The notes: a model not told the origin generated them from the letters alone. A DNA stretch of 64,000 nucleotides from Thinopyrum elongatum (GCA_011799875.1 CM022299.1:32818755-32882754); one strand, 5' to 3'; positions 45,378 through 58,240 are shown, numbered from the stretch's first letter. Made by a program: numbers and translations.

Positions 45378-46349
45378 ATGGAATTGAGGTTGCCTCATAT
45401 GCTTCATCTTTTTAATGTCTTTCGTGAAAATGATGGGAAGGAAAATTGTGCTCAAGTGTTAGAAGAAGAAGTCTATAAATTGTTTGGCACTAAATTTTTG
45501 AATGATGAGCATGATTGCAATGTTGTTAGTATGAATTCTCTGAATATCTGTGATGCTAATGATATGCAAAGCCACAAGCTTGTGGATGCTATGTTTGAGG
45601 AAGATGATATTTTTTGTCCCCCAAGTTTTGCTGAGCAAATTTATTATGATGACAGCATGCCTCCTATTTATGATGATTATATTGATGAAAGTGGGTTTGG
45701 AAGTGTGTTAACTCTAGGTAGTATTGATCCCACTATTTTGGAGGGTGTTGAATCTTATTACAATATTGATAAAAGTGGATTTGGAGAGGTCATGACTTTA
45801 TTTAGTGATGAATCCACTATTTCGGAAGAGGTTCCAATTGATTATGAGAACAAAGTTGCTATCTATGATGATTATTGTGATGACATGTATGCTATAAAGA
45901 GTAATGATAACCATGAAAATTGTCATCATGATTTTAATTTTCAATTGGATTATACCTCATGTGATAGTTATGTTGTTGAGGTTGCTCCCACCACTATTCA
46001 TGAGATTAAATTTGCTTGTGTGGAGAGTAATAAAATTTCTATGCTTGTGGATCATGAAAAGAATGCTTTATGTGATAGTTATATTGTTGAATTCATTCAT
46101 GATGCTACTGAAAATTATTATGAGGGAGGATCATATGCTTGTAGGAATTGCAATAATATCAAGTTTCCTCTCTATGTGCTTAAAATCTTGAAGTTTTGCT
46201 TGTTTTACCATCCTATGCTAGTTGATTCTTGTTCCCATAAATTGTTTGCTCACAAAATCCCTATGCATAGGAAGTGGGTTAGACTTAATTGTGCTAGTCA
46301 TATTCTTCATGATGCTCCCGTTATGTTTCAATTCTTATCTTTTATGTGA
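45378..46349 (+). CDS. Element B 323-residue acidic ORF
   Basis: An intact frame starting MELRLPHMLHLF right after the leader. It is unusually acidic (FEEDDIFCPP, DDYIDESGFG, DDYCDDMYA) and has two copies of a SGFG(S/E)VxTL motif (about residues 106-115 and 135-144). This motif also occurs between gag and protease of element C (DKSGFGEVKTL), so the ORF probably descends from that linker after the Gag core was lost. The C-terminal third is less acidic and Cys/His-containing (SCSHKLFAHKI, NCASHILHD) without a recognisable zinc finger. Function unknown; no catalytic motif. Retention of a 972-bp frame in an otherwise non-coding element is notable. Confidence 0.6.
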   Translation: MELRLPHMLHLFNVFRENDGKENCAQVLEEEVYKLFGTKFLNDEHDCNVVSMNSLNICDANDMQSHKLVDAMFEEDDIFCPPSFAEQIYYDDSMPPIYDDYIDESGFGSVLTLGSIDPTILEGVESYYNIDKSGFGEVMTLFSDESTISEEVPIDYENKVAIYDDYCDDMYAIKSNDNHENCHHDFNFQLDYTSCDSYVVEVAPTTIHEIKFACVESNKISMLVDHEKNALCDSYIVEFIHDATENYYEGGSYACRNCNNIKFPLYVLKILKFCLFYHPMLVDSCSHKLFAHKIPMHRKWVRLNCASHILHDAPVMFQFLSFM

Positions 46350-49300
46350 GCATCATTGAAATTATCATGCCTAGCTTAAAAGGCATTAAAGAAAAGCGCT
46401 TGTTGGGAGACAACCCAATATTTACCCCTACTATTTTTATGTCATCACATGATTAAGCTACTGTAGTAATCATGTTTTATAGCTTTTGTTTGAATAAAGT
46501 GCCAAGTAAAGCCTTTGGGATAGTGTGGTTGATAGTTGACTTGATTCTGTGCAAAAACAGAAACTTTTGCGTCAACTACAGAAATTCCTATATTTTACTG
46601 GAACATGGAAAACTTCTGAAATATTTACAGTTGATTGGTATACAACTTTGATACGTTTTACTAGTTTTTCAGAATGTTTGGAGTAACAGAAGTATGAGCT
46701 TAATTCAGATCTTCACAGACTGTTCTGTTTTTGACAGATTCTGTTTTCAATGCATAGTTTGCTTGTTTTCTAGTTTCTATGGCTTATATTGCTTAATGTA
46801 AATTGTAGAAATGATAGGGTACATTAGGCATCATGTGTGAAAAATTATGAATCTTGTCTTGGCAGTACCAAAGTGAATGATTTGTTTTATCATACTAACC
46901 CATCTCACGAAGTTCCGATAAGTTTTGTGTGATTGAAGTTTTCATGTTTTGGGTGAGATATTGATATGAGGAGAATAAGGAGTGACAAGACCCTAAGCTT
47001 GGGGATGCCCAAGGCACACCAAGGTAACATTCAAGGAATATCCAAGCAACTAAGCTTGGGGATGCCCCGGATGGCATCCCCTCATTCGTCTCCAACATTA
47101 TCAGTAAGCTTACTTGGAGCTATATTTTTATTCATCAGATGATATGAGTTTTGCTTGGAGCGTCATTTTATTTTATTTTTATTTGCTTGCTGTTATTTAT
47201 AGTAATGTTTTTCATCTTTTAGTTCAATAAAAAGGTCAAGTATAACCTATACCATGCTTATTTTGCAAGTCTATATGTTGCTGTTTTGAAAACAGAAAGT
47301 TTTCTATTGTTGTCTGAATTCTTCTGGAAATTAAAAACCTGATAAAATCTTGAAATTTTTACACATTGAGCAATAACAAATTTTATACAGTGTGGTAAAT
47401 TTTCAGAATTTTTCGAGTTAGGGAAGTATGAGTACAATTGCACTCTTTGAAGACTGTCCTGTTTTGAAAGATTGCTGTTATGTTTGCATATGTTTGCTTG
47501 TTTAATGATTCTATTTGAGGATAGGAGAATTAAATATGCAGAGGAATTTAGTATGCAATGTTAAATAATAATTTTAGTGATTTTCTACGGTACAGAATGA
47601 TAAGGTTTTGCATTTTATTTATACTAACTTTTCTCACGAGTTGTTGTTGAGTTTTGTGTGGATGAAGTGTTTAATAATTAGGGAAACCATCATATAAAAG
47701 GAATTAAGGAGACACAAAAGCTCAAGCTTGGGGATGCCCAAGACATCCCAATATAATATTTCAAGAAGTCTCAAGCATCTAAGCTTGGGGATGCCCCGGT
47801 AGGCATCCCACCTTTCTTCATCAAGAATTGTCGGTTAGTATCGGTTGAGCCTAAGTTTTTGCTTCTTCACACGATGTGTGCTATTTTTAGAATGTCATTT
47901 TATTTTGTTTTGCTTGCTGTTTGAATAAAGTACTTAAGATCTAAATTTTCTTTATGAGAGAGAGTCTTCACATAGCTACTTAATTATTTGACACTCATTG
48001 ATCTTCACTTATATCTTTATGGGGAGTAGTTTGTCATTTACTCACGTGCTTCACTTATATCCTATGAGTAAATGGTTGAATGAATTTGAATATCATAATC
48101 TGAAATTATATATGCTTCATATGCTTATACCATGGGGAGTAATGACTTCACATATAAGAAGTAGAGGTGGTAAATTTATTGAAAGTTAGCAAACATAGTA
48201 TTGGTCACTTGAACAATTCATGAAAGAATATTGAAGGAAGAGAGATTTAACATATAAATATACTATCTTGGACATCTTCTATAATTCTGAGCCCCATTAA
48301 TTATTTTCAAACTTGAGAAAATTAGCTGAAGTTGGACAAGGAAGACAACATAATGAGTTATGCTTGGGTATATTTGTATAGAAGTTATATTGTTATGGAT
48401 CCTCCAACATGTGGTGCTTGCTATTTATAATCTTTTGCTATCCAAAATTTTTGTACTAAGCGGGAATACTGCTTGTGCATCCAAATCCTTGAACCAAGTT
48501 TTTTCCATGAGTGTCCACCATACCTACCTATGTGCGGTATTTACCTGCCGTTCCAAGTAAATTTGCATGTGCCAAACTCTAAACCTTCAAATAATAATCT
48601 GTTTTGTATGCCCGAATCGCTCATGTAGCAACTAGGGGCTGTCAGTATCTTCCATGCTAGGTGGGTTATTCTCACGATGAGTGGACTCCGCTCATCATTC
48701 ACGAGAGAGTGGCTGGTAATTGGGATGCCCAGTCCTATGATCAAAAGATCAAAAACAAAATCGTAAATAATTGCAAACAAAACTCCCCCAGGATTGTTGA
48801 TAGTTGGACGGTACCCGTTGTTTCGGACAAGCCGTGGAGTGTGATTGTTGGTGGAGGGGGAGTAAAAAAACTTTACCTTTCTGTTTGGGAACCACCTATA
48901 ATGTATCTAGTATGGAAGTTGGTTGTTATGTTGACAATGAAAGCATACCTCTCAAAATTATTTTCATCTATGTTTTAAAAGCTTCGAGCTCTGGCACCTC
49001 TGCCAATCCCTGCTTCCCTCTGCGAAGGGCCTATCTTTTACTTTTATGCAAGACTCAGTAGTATTCCTTCTCATTCCAACCTACTCTTTAGTTGGCAAGC
49101 ATCATGTGGTGGGGAAAGATCTAAGCATATATGGCCATTCAAATATATTTGATCATGAATTATTATTGTTGACAATTATCCATATGATAAATAAGTTGGG
49201 AGGCGAAACATTAAGCCCCTATCTTTCTCTGTGTTCAATGGATGCTATTTGTTCTAAAAATATGCCTTGAGTGGTAGCAATCATGGAAGACTATATGATA

Positions 49301-49612
49301 GTTGAGTATGTGGGATTTTCTAAATCAAAGCTCTTACATAGACCCTTCCTGAAAATAAGATGAATTGCAATTGTTTGATGACTGAGAACCTAGTTTGTTA
49401 GTTTTCAAGAAAGTTTATGATCTATGCTTTGACATGTGAATAGTTTGATACTTGATCATGAGAAGTTTTATGAGATGAGCTACTGTTTATGATATATAAT
49501 GATGCTAGAAAAAGTGATTGAAATTATCATTGATCAAACTTGTGCACTTGCTAGCATTCCACATCAAAAATTCTGTTTTTATCATTTACCTACTCGAGGT
49601 CGAGCATGAATT
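46350..49612 (+). other. Element B non-coding interior
   Basis: About 3.3 kb. It has the post-ORF hairpin (46403-46418) and then a roughly 740-bp module present twice (about 46490-47100 and 47225-47815). Each module contains the block shared with A and C and two AAGCTTGGGGATGCCC hairpins. Beyond 47850 it is AT-rich with 'cttcacttatat' repeats as in element A. No credible genes. Confidence 0.75.
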
Positions 49613-49627
49613 AAGCTTGGGGATGCC
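49613..49627 (+). other. Element B polypurine tract
   Basis: AAGCTTGGGGATGCC immediately before the 3' LTR. Confidence 0.7.
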
Positions 49628-51293
49628 TGATACGTCTCCAACGTATCTATAATTTTTGATTGTTCCATGCTATTATATTATCCATCTTGGATGTTTTATG
49701 TGCATTTATATGCTATTTTATATGATTTTTGATACTAACCTATTAACCTAGAGCCCAGTGCCAGTTTCTATTTTTTTCCTTGTTTTTGAGTTTCGCAGAA
49801 AAGGAATATCAAACGGAGTCCAAATGAGCTGAAAATTTACGGTGATTTTTTATGGACCAGAAGAAGCCCTCGAAGCAAAAGAGTTGTGCCAGAAGAGCCA
49901 CGAGGCCTCCACAAGGGTGGAGGGCACGCCCTACCCCCCGGGCCCGCGCTCCGGTCTTGTGGGCTCCTCGTGGACCCCCCTGACTTGTTCTCGACGCCAA
50001 AAATTCCTATAAATACAGAAACCCCCAGAAATAAACCTAGATCGGGAGTTCCGCCGCCGCAAGCCTCTGTAGCCACTGAAAACCAATCGGGACCCTATTT
50101 CGGCACCCTGCCAGAGGGGGAAATCATCACCGGTGGCCATCTTCATCATCCCGGCACTCTCCATGATGAGGAGGGAGTAGTTCACCCTCGGGGCTGAGGG
50201 TATGTACCAGTAACTATGTGTTTGATCTCTCTCTCTCTCTCATGTTCTTGATTTGGCACGATCTTGATGTACCGCGAGCTTTGCTATTATAGTTGGATCT
50301 TATGATGTTTCTCCCTGTCTACCTTCTTGTAATGAATTGAGTTTTCCCTTTGAAGTTATCTTATCGGATTGAGTCTTTAAGGATTTGAGAACACTTGATG
50401 TATGTCTTGCATGTGTTTATCTGTGGTGACAATGGGATATTCACGTGATCCACTTGATGTATGTTTTGGTGATCAACTTGCGGGTTATGTGACCTTGTGA
50501 ACTTATGCATAGGGGTTGGCACATGTTTTCGTCTTGACTCTCCGGTAGAAACTTTGGGGCACTCTTTGAAGTTCTTTGTGTTGGTTTGAATAGATGAATC
50601 TGAGATTGTGTGATGCATATCATATAATCAAACCCGCGGATACTTGTGGTGACATTGGAGTATCTAGTTGACATTAGGGTTTTGGTTGATACATGTGTTA
50701 TTTTAGTACGAACTCTAGGGCTGTTTGTGACACTTATAGGAATAGCCCAATAGATCGATCAGAAAGAATAACTTTGAGGTGGTTTCGTACCCTACAATAA
50801 TCTCTTCGTTTATTCTCTGCTATTAGTGACTTTGGAGTGGCTCTTTGTTGCACGTTGAGGGATTGTTATATGATCTAATTATGTTATCATTGTTGAGAGA
50901 ACTTGCACTACTGAAAGTATGAACCCTAGGCCTTATTTCCAAGCATTGCAATACCGTTTTCGCTCACTTTTGTTACTTGCTACCTTGCTGTTTTTATATT
51001 TTTAGATTACAAAAACCTATATCTACTATCCATATTGCACTTGTATCACCATCTCTTCGCCGAACTAGTGCACCTATACAATTTACCATTGTATTGGGTG
51101 TGTTGGGGACACAAGAGACTCTTTGTTATTTGGTTGCAGGGTTGTTTGAGAGAGACCATCTTAATCCTACGCCTCCCACGGATTGATAAACCTTAGGTCA
51201 TCCACTTGAGGGAAATTTGCTACTGTCCTACAAAACTCTATGCTTGGAGGCCCAACACGAGTCTACAAGAAGAAGGTTGCATAGTAGACATCA
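49628..51293 (+). repeat. Element B 3' LTR
   Basis: TGATACGTCTCC...GTAGACATCA, 1666 bp. The first roughly 250 bp resemble LTRs A and C, but most of the remainder is different, so the families share a 5' LTR (U3) segment. Confidence 0.92.
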
Positions 51294-52871
51294 CCTCATC
51301 ATAGCTTCTTCATAGTTCGTAGGTTTGCCTTGGTCTAGTAACATGAATTCCAGGATATGATTACCGTACCACTCTGGTGCAGATCATGCTCTGGTCGACC
51401 TACGTTGTTCTGTAGTAACTTGATCTGAAGTTTCATGATCATTATCATTAGCTTTCTCTCTAGTTGGTGTAGGCATCACGGAAACGGTTTTCTGTGATGT
51501 GCTACTTTCCAATTCGAGAGAAGGTACCATTACCTCATCAAGTTCTACTTTCCTCCCACTCACTTCTTTCGAGAGAAACTCCTTCTCTAGAAAGGATCCA
51601 TTCTTAGCAGCAAAGATTTTGCCTCCGGATTTATGGTAGAAGATGTACCCAATTGTTTCCTTAGGGTATCCTATGAAGACACACTTCTCTGATTTAGGTT
51701 CGAGCTTATTAGGCTGAAGCCTTTTTACATAAGTGTCGCATCCCCATACTTTAAGAAACGACATCTTAGGTTTCTTGCCAAACCACAGTTCATACGGTGT
51801 CGTCTCAACAGATTTAGAAGGTGCCCTATTTAACATGAATGCAGTTGTCTCTAATGCATAACCACAAAGCGATAGTGGTAAATCGGTAAGAGACATCATA
51901 GAACGCACCATATCTAATAAAGTACGGTTACGATGTTCGGATACACCATTGCGCTGTGGTGTTCTAGGTGGCGTGAGTTGTGAAACAATTCCACATTGTT
52001 TTAAATGAAGGCCAAACTCGTAACTCAAATATTCGCCTCCGTGATCAGATCGTAGAAACTTTATTTTCTTGTTACGATGATTCTCCACTTCACTCGAAAA
52101 TTCTTTGAACTTTTCAAATGTTTCAGACTTGTGTTTCATTAAGTAGATATACCCATATCTACTCAAATCATCTGTGAAGGTCAGAAAATAATGATACATG
52201 CCACGTGCTTCAACACTCATCGGGCTGTATACATTGGTATGTATTATTTCCAATAAGTCATTGGCTCGTTCCATTGTTCCGGAGAACGGAGTTTTAGTCA
52301 TCTTGCCCATGAGGCATGGTTCGCAAGTATCAAATGATTCATAATCAAGTGATTCCAAAAGTCCATCTGCATGGATTTTCTTCATGCGCTTTACACCAAT
52401 ATGACCTAAACGGTAGTGCCACAAATATGTTGCACTATTATTATCAACTTTGCATCTTTTGGCATCAATATTATGAATGTGTGTATCACTATAATCGAGA
52501 TTCAACAAGAATAGGCCACTCTTCAAGGGTGCATGACCATAAAAGATATTATTTATATAAATAGAACAACCATTATTCTCTGACTTAAATGAATAACTGT
52601 CTCGCACTAAACAAGATCCAGATATAATGTTCATGCTCAACGCTGGCACCAAATAACAATTATTCAAGTCTAAAACTAATCCTGAAGGTAGATGTAGAGG
52701 TAGCGTGCCGACGGCGACCACATCGATCTTGGAACCATTCCCGACGCGCATCGTCACCTCGTCCTTAGCTAATCTTCGTTTAATCTGCAGCTCCTGTTTC
52801 AAGTTACAAATATGAGCAACCGAACCAGTATCAAATACCCAGGCGCTGCTACGAGCATTAGTAAGGTACAC
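51294..52871 (-). pseudogene. Copia pol: protease and integrase (BARE/Angela-like), truncated
   Basis: A 495-codon frame (52871-51384). In order: protease with WVFDTGS; pre-integrase zinc domain WHYRLGHIGVKRM...CEPCLMGK (H-H-C-C); integrase core with FTDDLSRYGYIYLM, RSDHGGEYLS and NGVSEHRNRTLLDM, keeping the D, D and E positions; then WGCDTYVKRLQPNKLEPKSEKCVFIGYP and an acidic linker. A TGA at 51384 interrupts it; the frame continues (APEWYGNHILEF) toward RT but is cut at 51294 by element B. RT, RNase H and the 3' LTR are lost. This is the best preserved coding sequence in the window. Confidence 0.92.
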
Positions 52872-53437
52872 ATCAATAACATGAATATCAAATATACCTT
52901 GTTCACTTTGCCATCCTTCTTATCCGACAAATACTTGGGGCAGTTCCGCTTCCAGTGACCACTCCCTTTGCAGTAGAAGCACTCAATTTCAGGCCTGGGT
53001 CCAGCTTTGGGTTTCTTCCCGGGAGTGACAACTTGCTTGCCATTCTTCTTGAAGTTCCCTTTCTTTCCCTTGCCATTTTTCTTGAAACAAGTGGTCTTGT
53101 TAACCATCAACACTTGATGCTCCTTCTTGATTTCTACCTCCGTGGCCTTAAGCATTGCGAAGAGCTCGGGAATTGTTTTGTTCATCCCTTGCATATTATA
53201 GTTCATCACGAAGCCTTTGTAGCTAGGTGGCAGTGATTGAAGAACTCTGTCAATAACACAATCAACTGGAAGATTGACTCCCAGCTGAGTTAAGTGATTA
53301 TAATACCCAGACATTTTGAGTATGTGTTCACTGACAGAACTGTTCTCCTCCATTTGGCAGCTATAGAACTTGTTGGAGACTTCATATCTCTCAACCCGGG
53401 CATTTGCTTGAAATATTAACTTCAACTCTTGGAACAT
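52799..53437 (-). pseudogene. Copia gag with zinc knuckle
   Basis: A 212-codon frame. The Gag core (RVERYEVSNKFYSCQMEENSS, then YYNHLTQLGVNLP and VLQSLPPSYKGFVMNY), a lysine-rich stretch and a CCHC knuckle CFYCKGSGHWKRNCP are clear. The pol frame follows after a frameshift near 52890. The N-terminal 90 or so codons lie upstream (53735-53438) with stops. Confidence 0.85.
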
Positions 53438-54950
53438 CTCATATGCTCCATGACGTTTAAAACGTCTTTGAAGTCCCGGTTCTTAGCCGTAAAGCATGGC
53501 ACACAGAACTATAGAGTAGTCATCAGATCGAGCCTACCAGGCATTCAAAATGTCTGCATCAGCTCCTGCAGCAGGTCCGTCACCTAGCTGTGCATCAAGG
53601 ACATAATTCTTCTATGGAGTAATGAGGATAATCCTCAAGTTACGGACCCAGTCCATGTAGTTGCTAGCATCATCTTTCAATTTAGCTTTCTCTAGGAACG
53701 CATTAAAATTTAGGGGAACGGTAGCACGGGCCATTGATCTACAACATAGATATGCAAATACTATGAGGACTAAGTTCATGATAAATTAAGTTCAATTAAT
53801 CAAATTACTAAAGAACACCCACTTAAATAGACATCCCTCAAGTCATCTAAGTGATACGTGATCCAAATCAACTAACCCATGTCCGATCATCACGTGAGAT
53901 GGGGTAGTCATCAATGGTGAACATCTCTATGTTGATCATATCTACTATATGATTCACGTTCGATCTTTCGATCTCCAGTGTTCCGAGGCCATCTCTGTAC
54001 ATGCTAGTCTCGTCAAGTTTAACCCAAGTATTCCGCATGTGCAAAACTGTCTTACACCCGTTGTATGTGAACGTAGAGTCTATCACACCCGATCATCACG
54101 TGGTGTCTCAACACGATGAACTGTAGCAACAGTGCATAGTCAGGGAGAACACTTTTATCTTGAAATTTAGTGAAGGGATCATCTTATAATGCTACCATCG
54201 TACTAAGCAAAATAAGATGCATAAAAGATAAATATCACATGCAATGAAAATATGTGACATGATATGGCCATCATCTTGTGCCTTTGATCTCCATCTCGAA
54301 AGCATCGTCATGATCTCCATCATCACTGGCTCGACACATTGATCTCCATCGTTGCGTCGTGGTCGTCTCGCCAACTATTGCTTCTACAACTATTGCTAAC
54401 GCATAGCGATAAAGTAAAGCAATTACATGGTGTTTGCACTTCATACAATAAAGAGACAACCATAAGGCTCCTGCCGGTTGCCTGATATCTTACAAAACAT
54501 GATCATCTCATACAATAACGTGTATCACATCATGTCTTGTCCATATCTCATCACAACATACCCTGCAAAAACAAGTTAGACATCCTCTACTTTGTTGTTG
54601 CTAGTTTTACGTGGCTGCTACGGGATTCTAGTAAGAACCGTTCTTACCTACGCAAAATCACAATGGTGATTCATCAAGTTTGCTGTTTTAACCTTCTTCA
54701 AGGACCGACCGTAGTCAAATTCGATTCAACTAAAGTAGGAGAAACAGACACCCGCCAGCCACCTTTATGCAAAACTAGTTGCATGTCAGTCAGTGGAACT
54801 GGTCTCATGTGCGTGGACATGTAAGGTTGGTCCAGGCCGCTTGATCCCACAATACTACCGAATCAAAATAAGACGCTGGTGGTAAGCAGTATGACTATCA
54901 CCGCCCACAACTCTTTGTGTTCGACTCGTGCATATCATCTACGCATAGAG
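53438..54950 (-). other. Copia gag N-terminus remnant and leader
   Basis: The start MARATVPLN lies at about 53733 and is followed by a broken frame (KLKDDASNYMDW). 53740-54950 is the long untranslated leader, with no gene. Confidence 0.6.
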
Positions 54951-54967
54951 CTGGCTCATGATGGCAC
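54951..54967 (-). other. Copia primer-binding region
   Basis: The minus strand GTGCCATCATGAGCCAG follows the LTR end. BARE/Angela elements have a GTGGCATCATGAGC-type site here (recalled). Confidence 0.6.
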
Positions 54968-56726
54968 TGTTGGGAGACGTTGCATGGAAAAACAAAAAAA
55001 ATTCTACGCACACGCAAGATCTATCCATGGAGATGCATAGCTACGAGAGAGGGAGTGTGTCTACATGACCTCATAGACCGTAAGCGGAAGCATTAGAACA
55101 ACGCGGTTGATGTTGTCGAACAACTTCACGATCCAACCGACCGAGCACCGAACATACGGCACCTCCTTGTTCAGCACACGTTCAGCTCAGTGATGTCCTT
55201 GACTTCTTGATCCAGCAAGACTGTGAGGTAGTGAATGAGTTCTGGCAGCACGACAGCATGGTGACGGTGATGGTGATGCTATTTCCGCAGGGCTTCGCCC
55301 AAGCACTACGAAAATATGACTGAGGGACGTAACTGTGGAGGGGGGCGCCACACATAGCTAAGACAATGTTGTGTCTTCTTTGGGGCACCCCCTCTCCTCT
55401 ATTTATATATGTGCAGGGGCTTGGAGTAGAAGGAATAGTGCCATGTGAACAGTAACCATGAATAGTGCACACGTGGACTTGGACTCCAAAGTCCAATCCT
55501 ATTCCTACTAGGACTCTCCCTTTTTCCTTCCCTAGCTGCGTGGGCTTTTGAGGACTTGGTGCGCCTGGCCGAATAAGGCCAGGGCACCTCCCCTTAGCCC
55601 ATGCTAGCCCTTGGGATGTGGTGGACCCACTTGTGGACTTCCGGACCGCTCCGGAATCCTCCGGAACCTTCTGGAAGCTTCCCGGTACAATACCGAAAAA
55701 ATTTGCACCTTTTTTCGAAACCCAAAAAATGACTTCCCATATATAAATCTTTACCTCTCGACCATTCCGAGACTCCTCGTGACATCTGGGATCTCATCCG
55801 GGACTCCGAACAAAATTCGGTTACCAATTCACATAACTCATATAACACTATATCGTCAACGAACGTTAAGCGTGCGGACCCTAGGGGTTCGAGAACTATG
55901 TAGACATGACCGAGACGCCTCTCCGGTCAATAACCTATAGCGGAACCTGGATGCCCATATTGGCTCCTACATATTCTACGAAGATCTTTATCGGTCGAAC
56001 CGTTATGACAACATACGTAATTCCCTTTTTCCATCGGTATGTTACTTGCCCGAGATTTGATCGTCGGTATCTTCATACCTAGTTCAATCTCGTTACCGGC
56101 AAGTCTCTTTACTCGTTCCGCAATACATCATATTGTAACTAACTCATTAGTCACTTTTCTTGGAAGGCTTCTTATGATGTGCATTACCGAGAGGGCCCAA
56201 AGATACCTCTCCGATACACGGAGTAACAAATCCTAATCTCGATCTATGCCAACTCAACAAACACCTTCGGAGATACCTGTAGAGCATCTTTATGATCACC
56301 CAATTACGTTGTGACATTTGATAGCACACAAGGTATTCCTTCGGTATCCGGGAGTTGCATAATCTCATAGTCGGAGGAATATGTATTTGACATGAAGAAA
56401 GCAATAGCAATAAACTAAACGATCATTATGCTAAGCTAACGGATGGGTCCCTAATGATGTGATCCCATTATTCTCCTAATGATGTGATCCCATTATCAAA
56501 TGACAACACATGTCTATGGTTAGGAAACCTTAACCATCTTTGATCAACAAGCTAGTCTAGTAGAGGCTTACTAGGGACACATTATTTGTTTATGTATTCA
56601 CACATGTATTTGGGTTTCCAATCAATACAATTCTAGCTAGCATGAATAATAAACCTTTATCATGAATAAGGAAATATAAAATAACAACTTTATTATTGCC
56701 TCTAGGACATATTTCCTTCGGCGACA
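54968..56726 (-). repeat. Copia 5' LTR (BARE/Angela/Claudia-type)
   Basis: The minus strand opens TGTCGCCGAAGGAAATATG and ends CGTCTCCCAACA; 1759 bp. The GGAAATATGTCCTAGAGGCAA start is typical of this copia group. GTGGA at 56727-56731 would be the outer target-duplication copy. Confidence 0.8.
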
Positions 56727-58240
56727 GTGGAGTCACAGACGGAGAGGTGTACGAGGGTTAACTGGTTCTGGTGTGGCGTGGTTCTGCAGTCAGCAGGGAA
56801 TAACAGGAGGTGTGTAGGGGTAGAGGGATGGCCTGCTGGCGGTGGGGTAGCGCTTCGCAGTGAAGCGTGCTAAGGAGAGTTGCTAGCAGCCGGAGGCGGG
56901 AGTAGGTGGTCCCGGTGGCGCTGGAGGAAGAAGACGAGAGATTGAAGATGGATGCCAGACGTTGGATGTAAATCCAACGGCTATCGATGTCAGAATCATT
57001 TGTTGACTAAGTTGACAATGCCTTGCGTTGGCTTCGACCTATTGGCCCACATTTCAGCCTCCAAAAATGTGGCACATATTCAACCCATTTTTTCAGAATT
57101 TCTAGTCCATTTGCTGGGCTAGGTGAATAAATAATGTAGCGTCCATGCGGCCCATTTATTTTTTTCTAAAAAACTATAGCCCATTTGCACTTTCTCAAAA
57201 TATACGAATTTGCTGGCCTGGGTGAACAAACAATGTAGCGTCCATGCGGCCCATTTATTTTTTTCTAAAAAAATTAAAGCCCATTTGCACTTTCTCAAAA
57301 TACACGATTTTGCTGGGCTGGTTCTAATTATAATGTTGGGTTGGGCGCAACAATGTTGTCAAAAAATAAACAGGAGCTGAGCATTTTGTTATAAATATAT
57401 TTAAATAATAAGTGCTTTATTATTACATTGGTCCTTAAATCTTACCAAGCTTTTGTACACAATCACCAGAATTTTCGTTGCCTTAATGTAAAAAACCAAG
57501 GGTTTTATTGTTAAAATTTAGTTTTATAAGTATATAACACGTGGGATATTTTTTCTTATATATGTAAGTATCTCTTAAATATATGATGATAATAACAATA
57601 ATATATAATAACATATAAAATAAAAAAAAATAGAATATAGTTAGAAGGGAAACATAAGTTGAACCTGCCGTTCCTATTCTTATATAGAAAAATAGAACAG
57701 ACCTCTGCGTTTTCTTCAAAAAAATACATAAGTTGGGCTGCAGATGTTTAAGAAAAAAATAAAACCTGGGATGGGAGGGCTATAGGCCGGTCGATACATG
57801 ATGGCTCTCAAAAAAATACAAACCGGCATGTCGTGGGCTGCATATGTTGAAAAAGAAATCCTAGACTGGGCAGCCCATAACCCAGCAGATACTTGCTAGC
57901 CCACTAATAATAAATGATACCTGCCAGCCCCCCGATGTCTGGCTTTGTTGTAAACTTATCTCCTTTAGTAACTACATTGACAAACCCATGGGCCCCAACG
58001 TCAGTATAACATTAGGAGGAAGTATTTTTTCAATGAGGCACTTGCTTGCGTACGGCCATGGACCTGGTGGGTCCCGACTGTCCGCCTCTCCACGTACAGT
58101 CCTCTCCAGATTCCTCTCGTTTGTTGAGTATGTTCACAAAGGCAGACAACGGCGCCGCGACGAGCGCACAAAGGCAGAGGATGACGTCCAGGCCCCGGAC
58201 GAGAACGCACCGGAGCCGAGGAAGACGTACTACAGTAGTG
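56727..58240. other. Unclassified repetitive DNA, possibly DNA-transposon derived
   Basis: No gene is seen. 57060-57330 has 'agcccatttgc' and 'tgctgggct' motifs common at Triticeae DNA-transposon ends. About 58045-58190 matches about 43690-43820 of the CACTACAAAAA element in the same orientation (CCATGGACCTGGTG, CCACGTACAGTCCTCT, CTCTCGTTTGTTGA). GTACTACAGTAGTG at 58228-58240 could be a CACTA-type right end. 57390-57730 is very AT-rich. Confidence 0.5.
57109..57306. repeat. 99-bp tandem duplication
   Basis: GTAGCGTCCATGCGGCCCAT occurs at 57136 and 57235. The units match closely on both sides ('ttttttctaaaaaa..', 'gcccatttgcactttctcaaaat'). Confidence 0.88.

Larger units (their letters stand above)
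43822..51293 (+). mobile_element. Non-autonomous LTR element B, 5' end deleted
   Basis: Truncated 5' LTR 43822-45249, primer site 45260-45277, ORF 45378-46349, long non-coding interior, polypurine tract 49613-49627, and complete 3' LTR 49628-51293. There is no gag capsid, protease, RT or integrase. It lies in the pol gene of the minus-strand copia to its right. The 3' flank CCTCA (51294-51298) would be one target-duplication copy; the other is lost. Confidence 0.85.
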
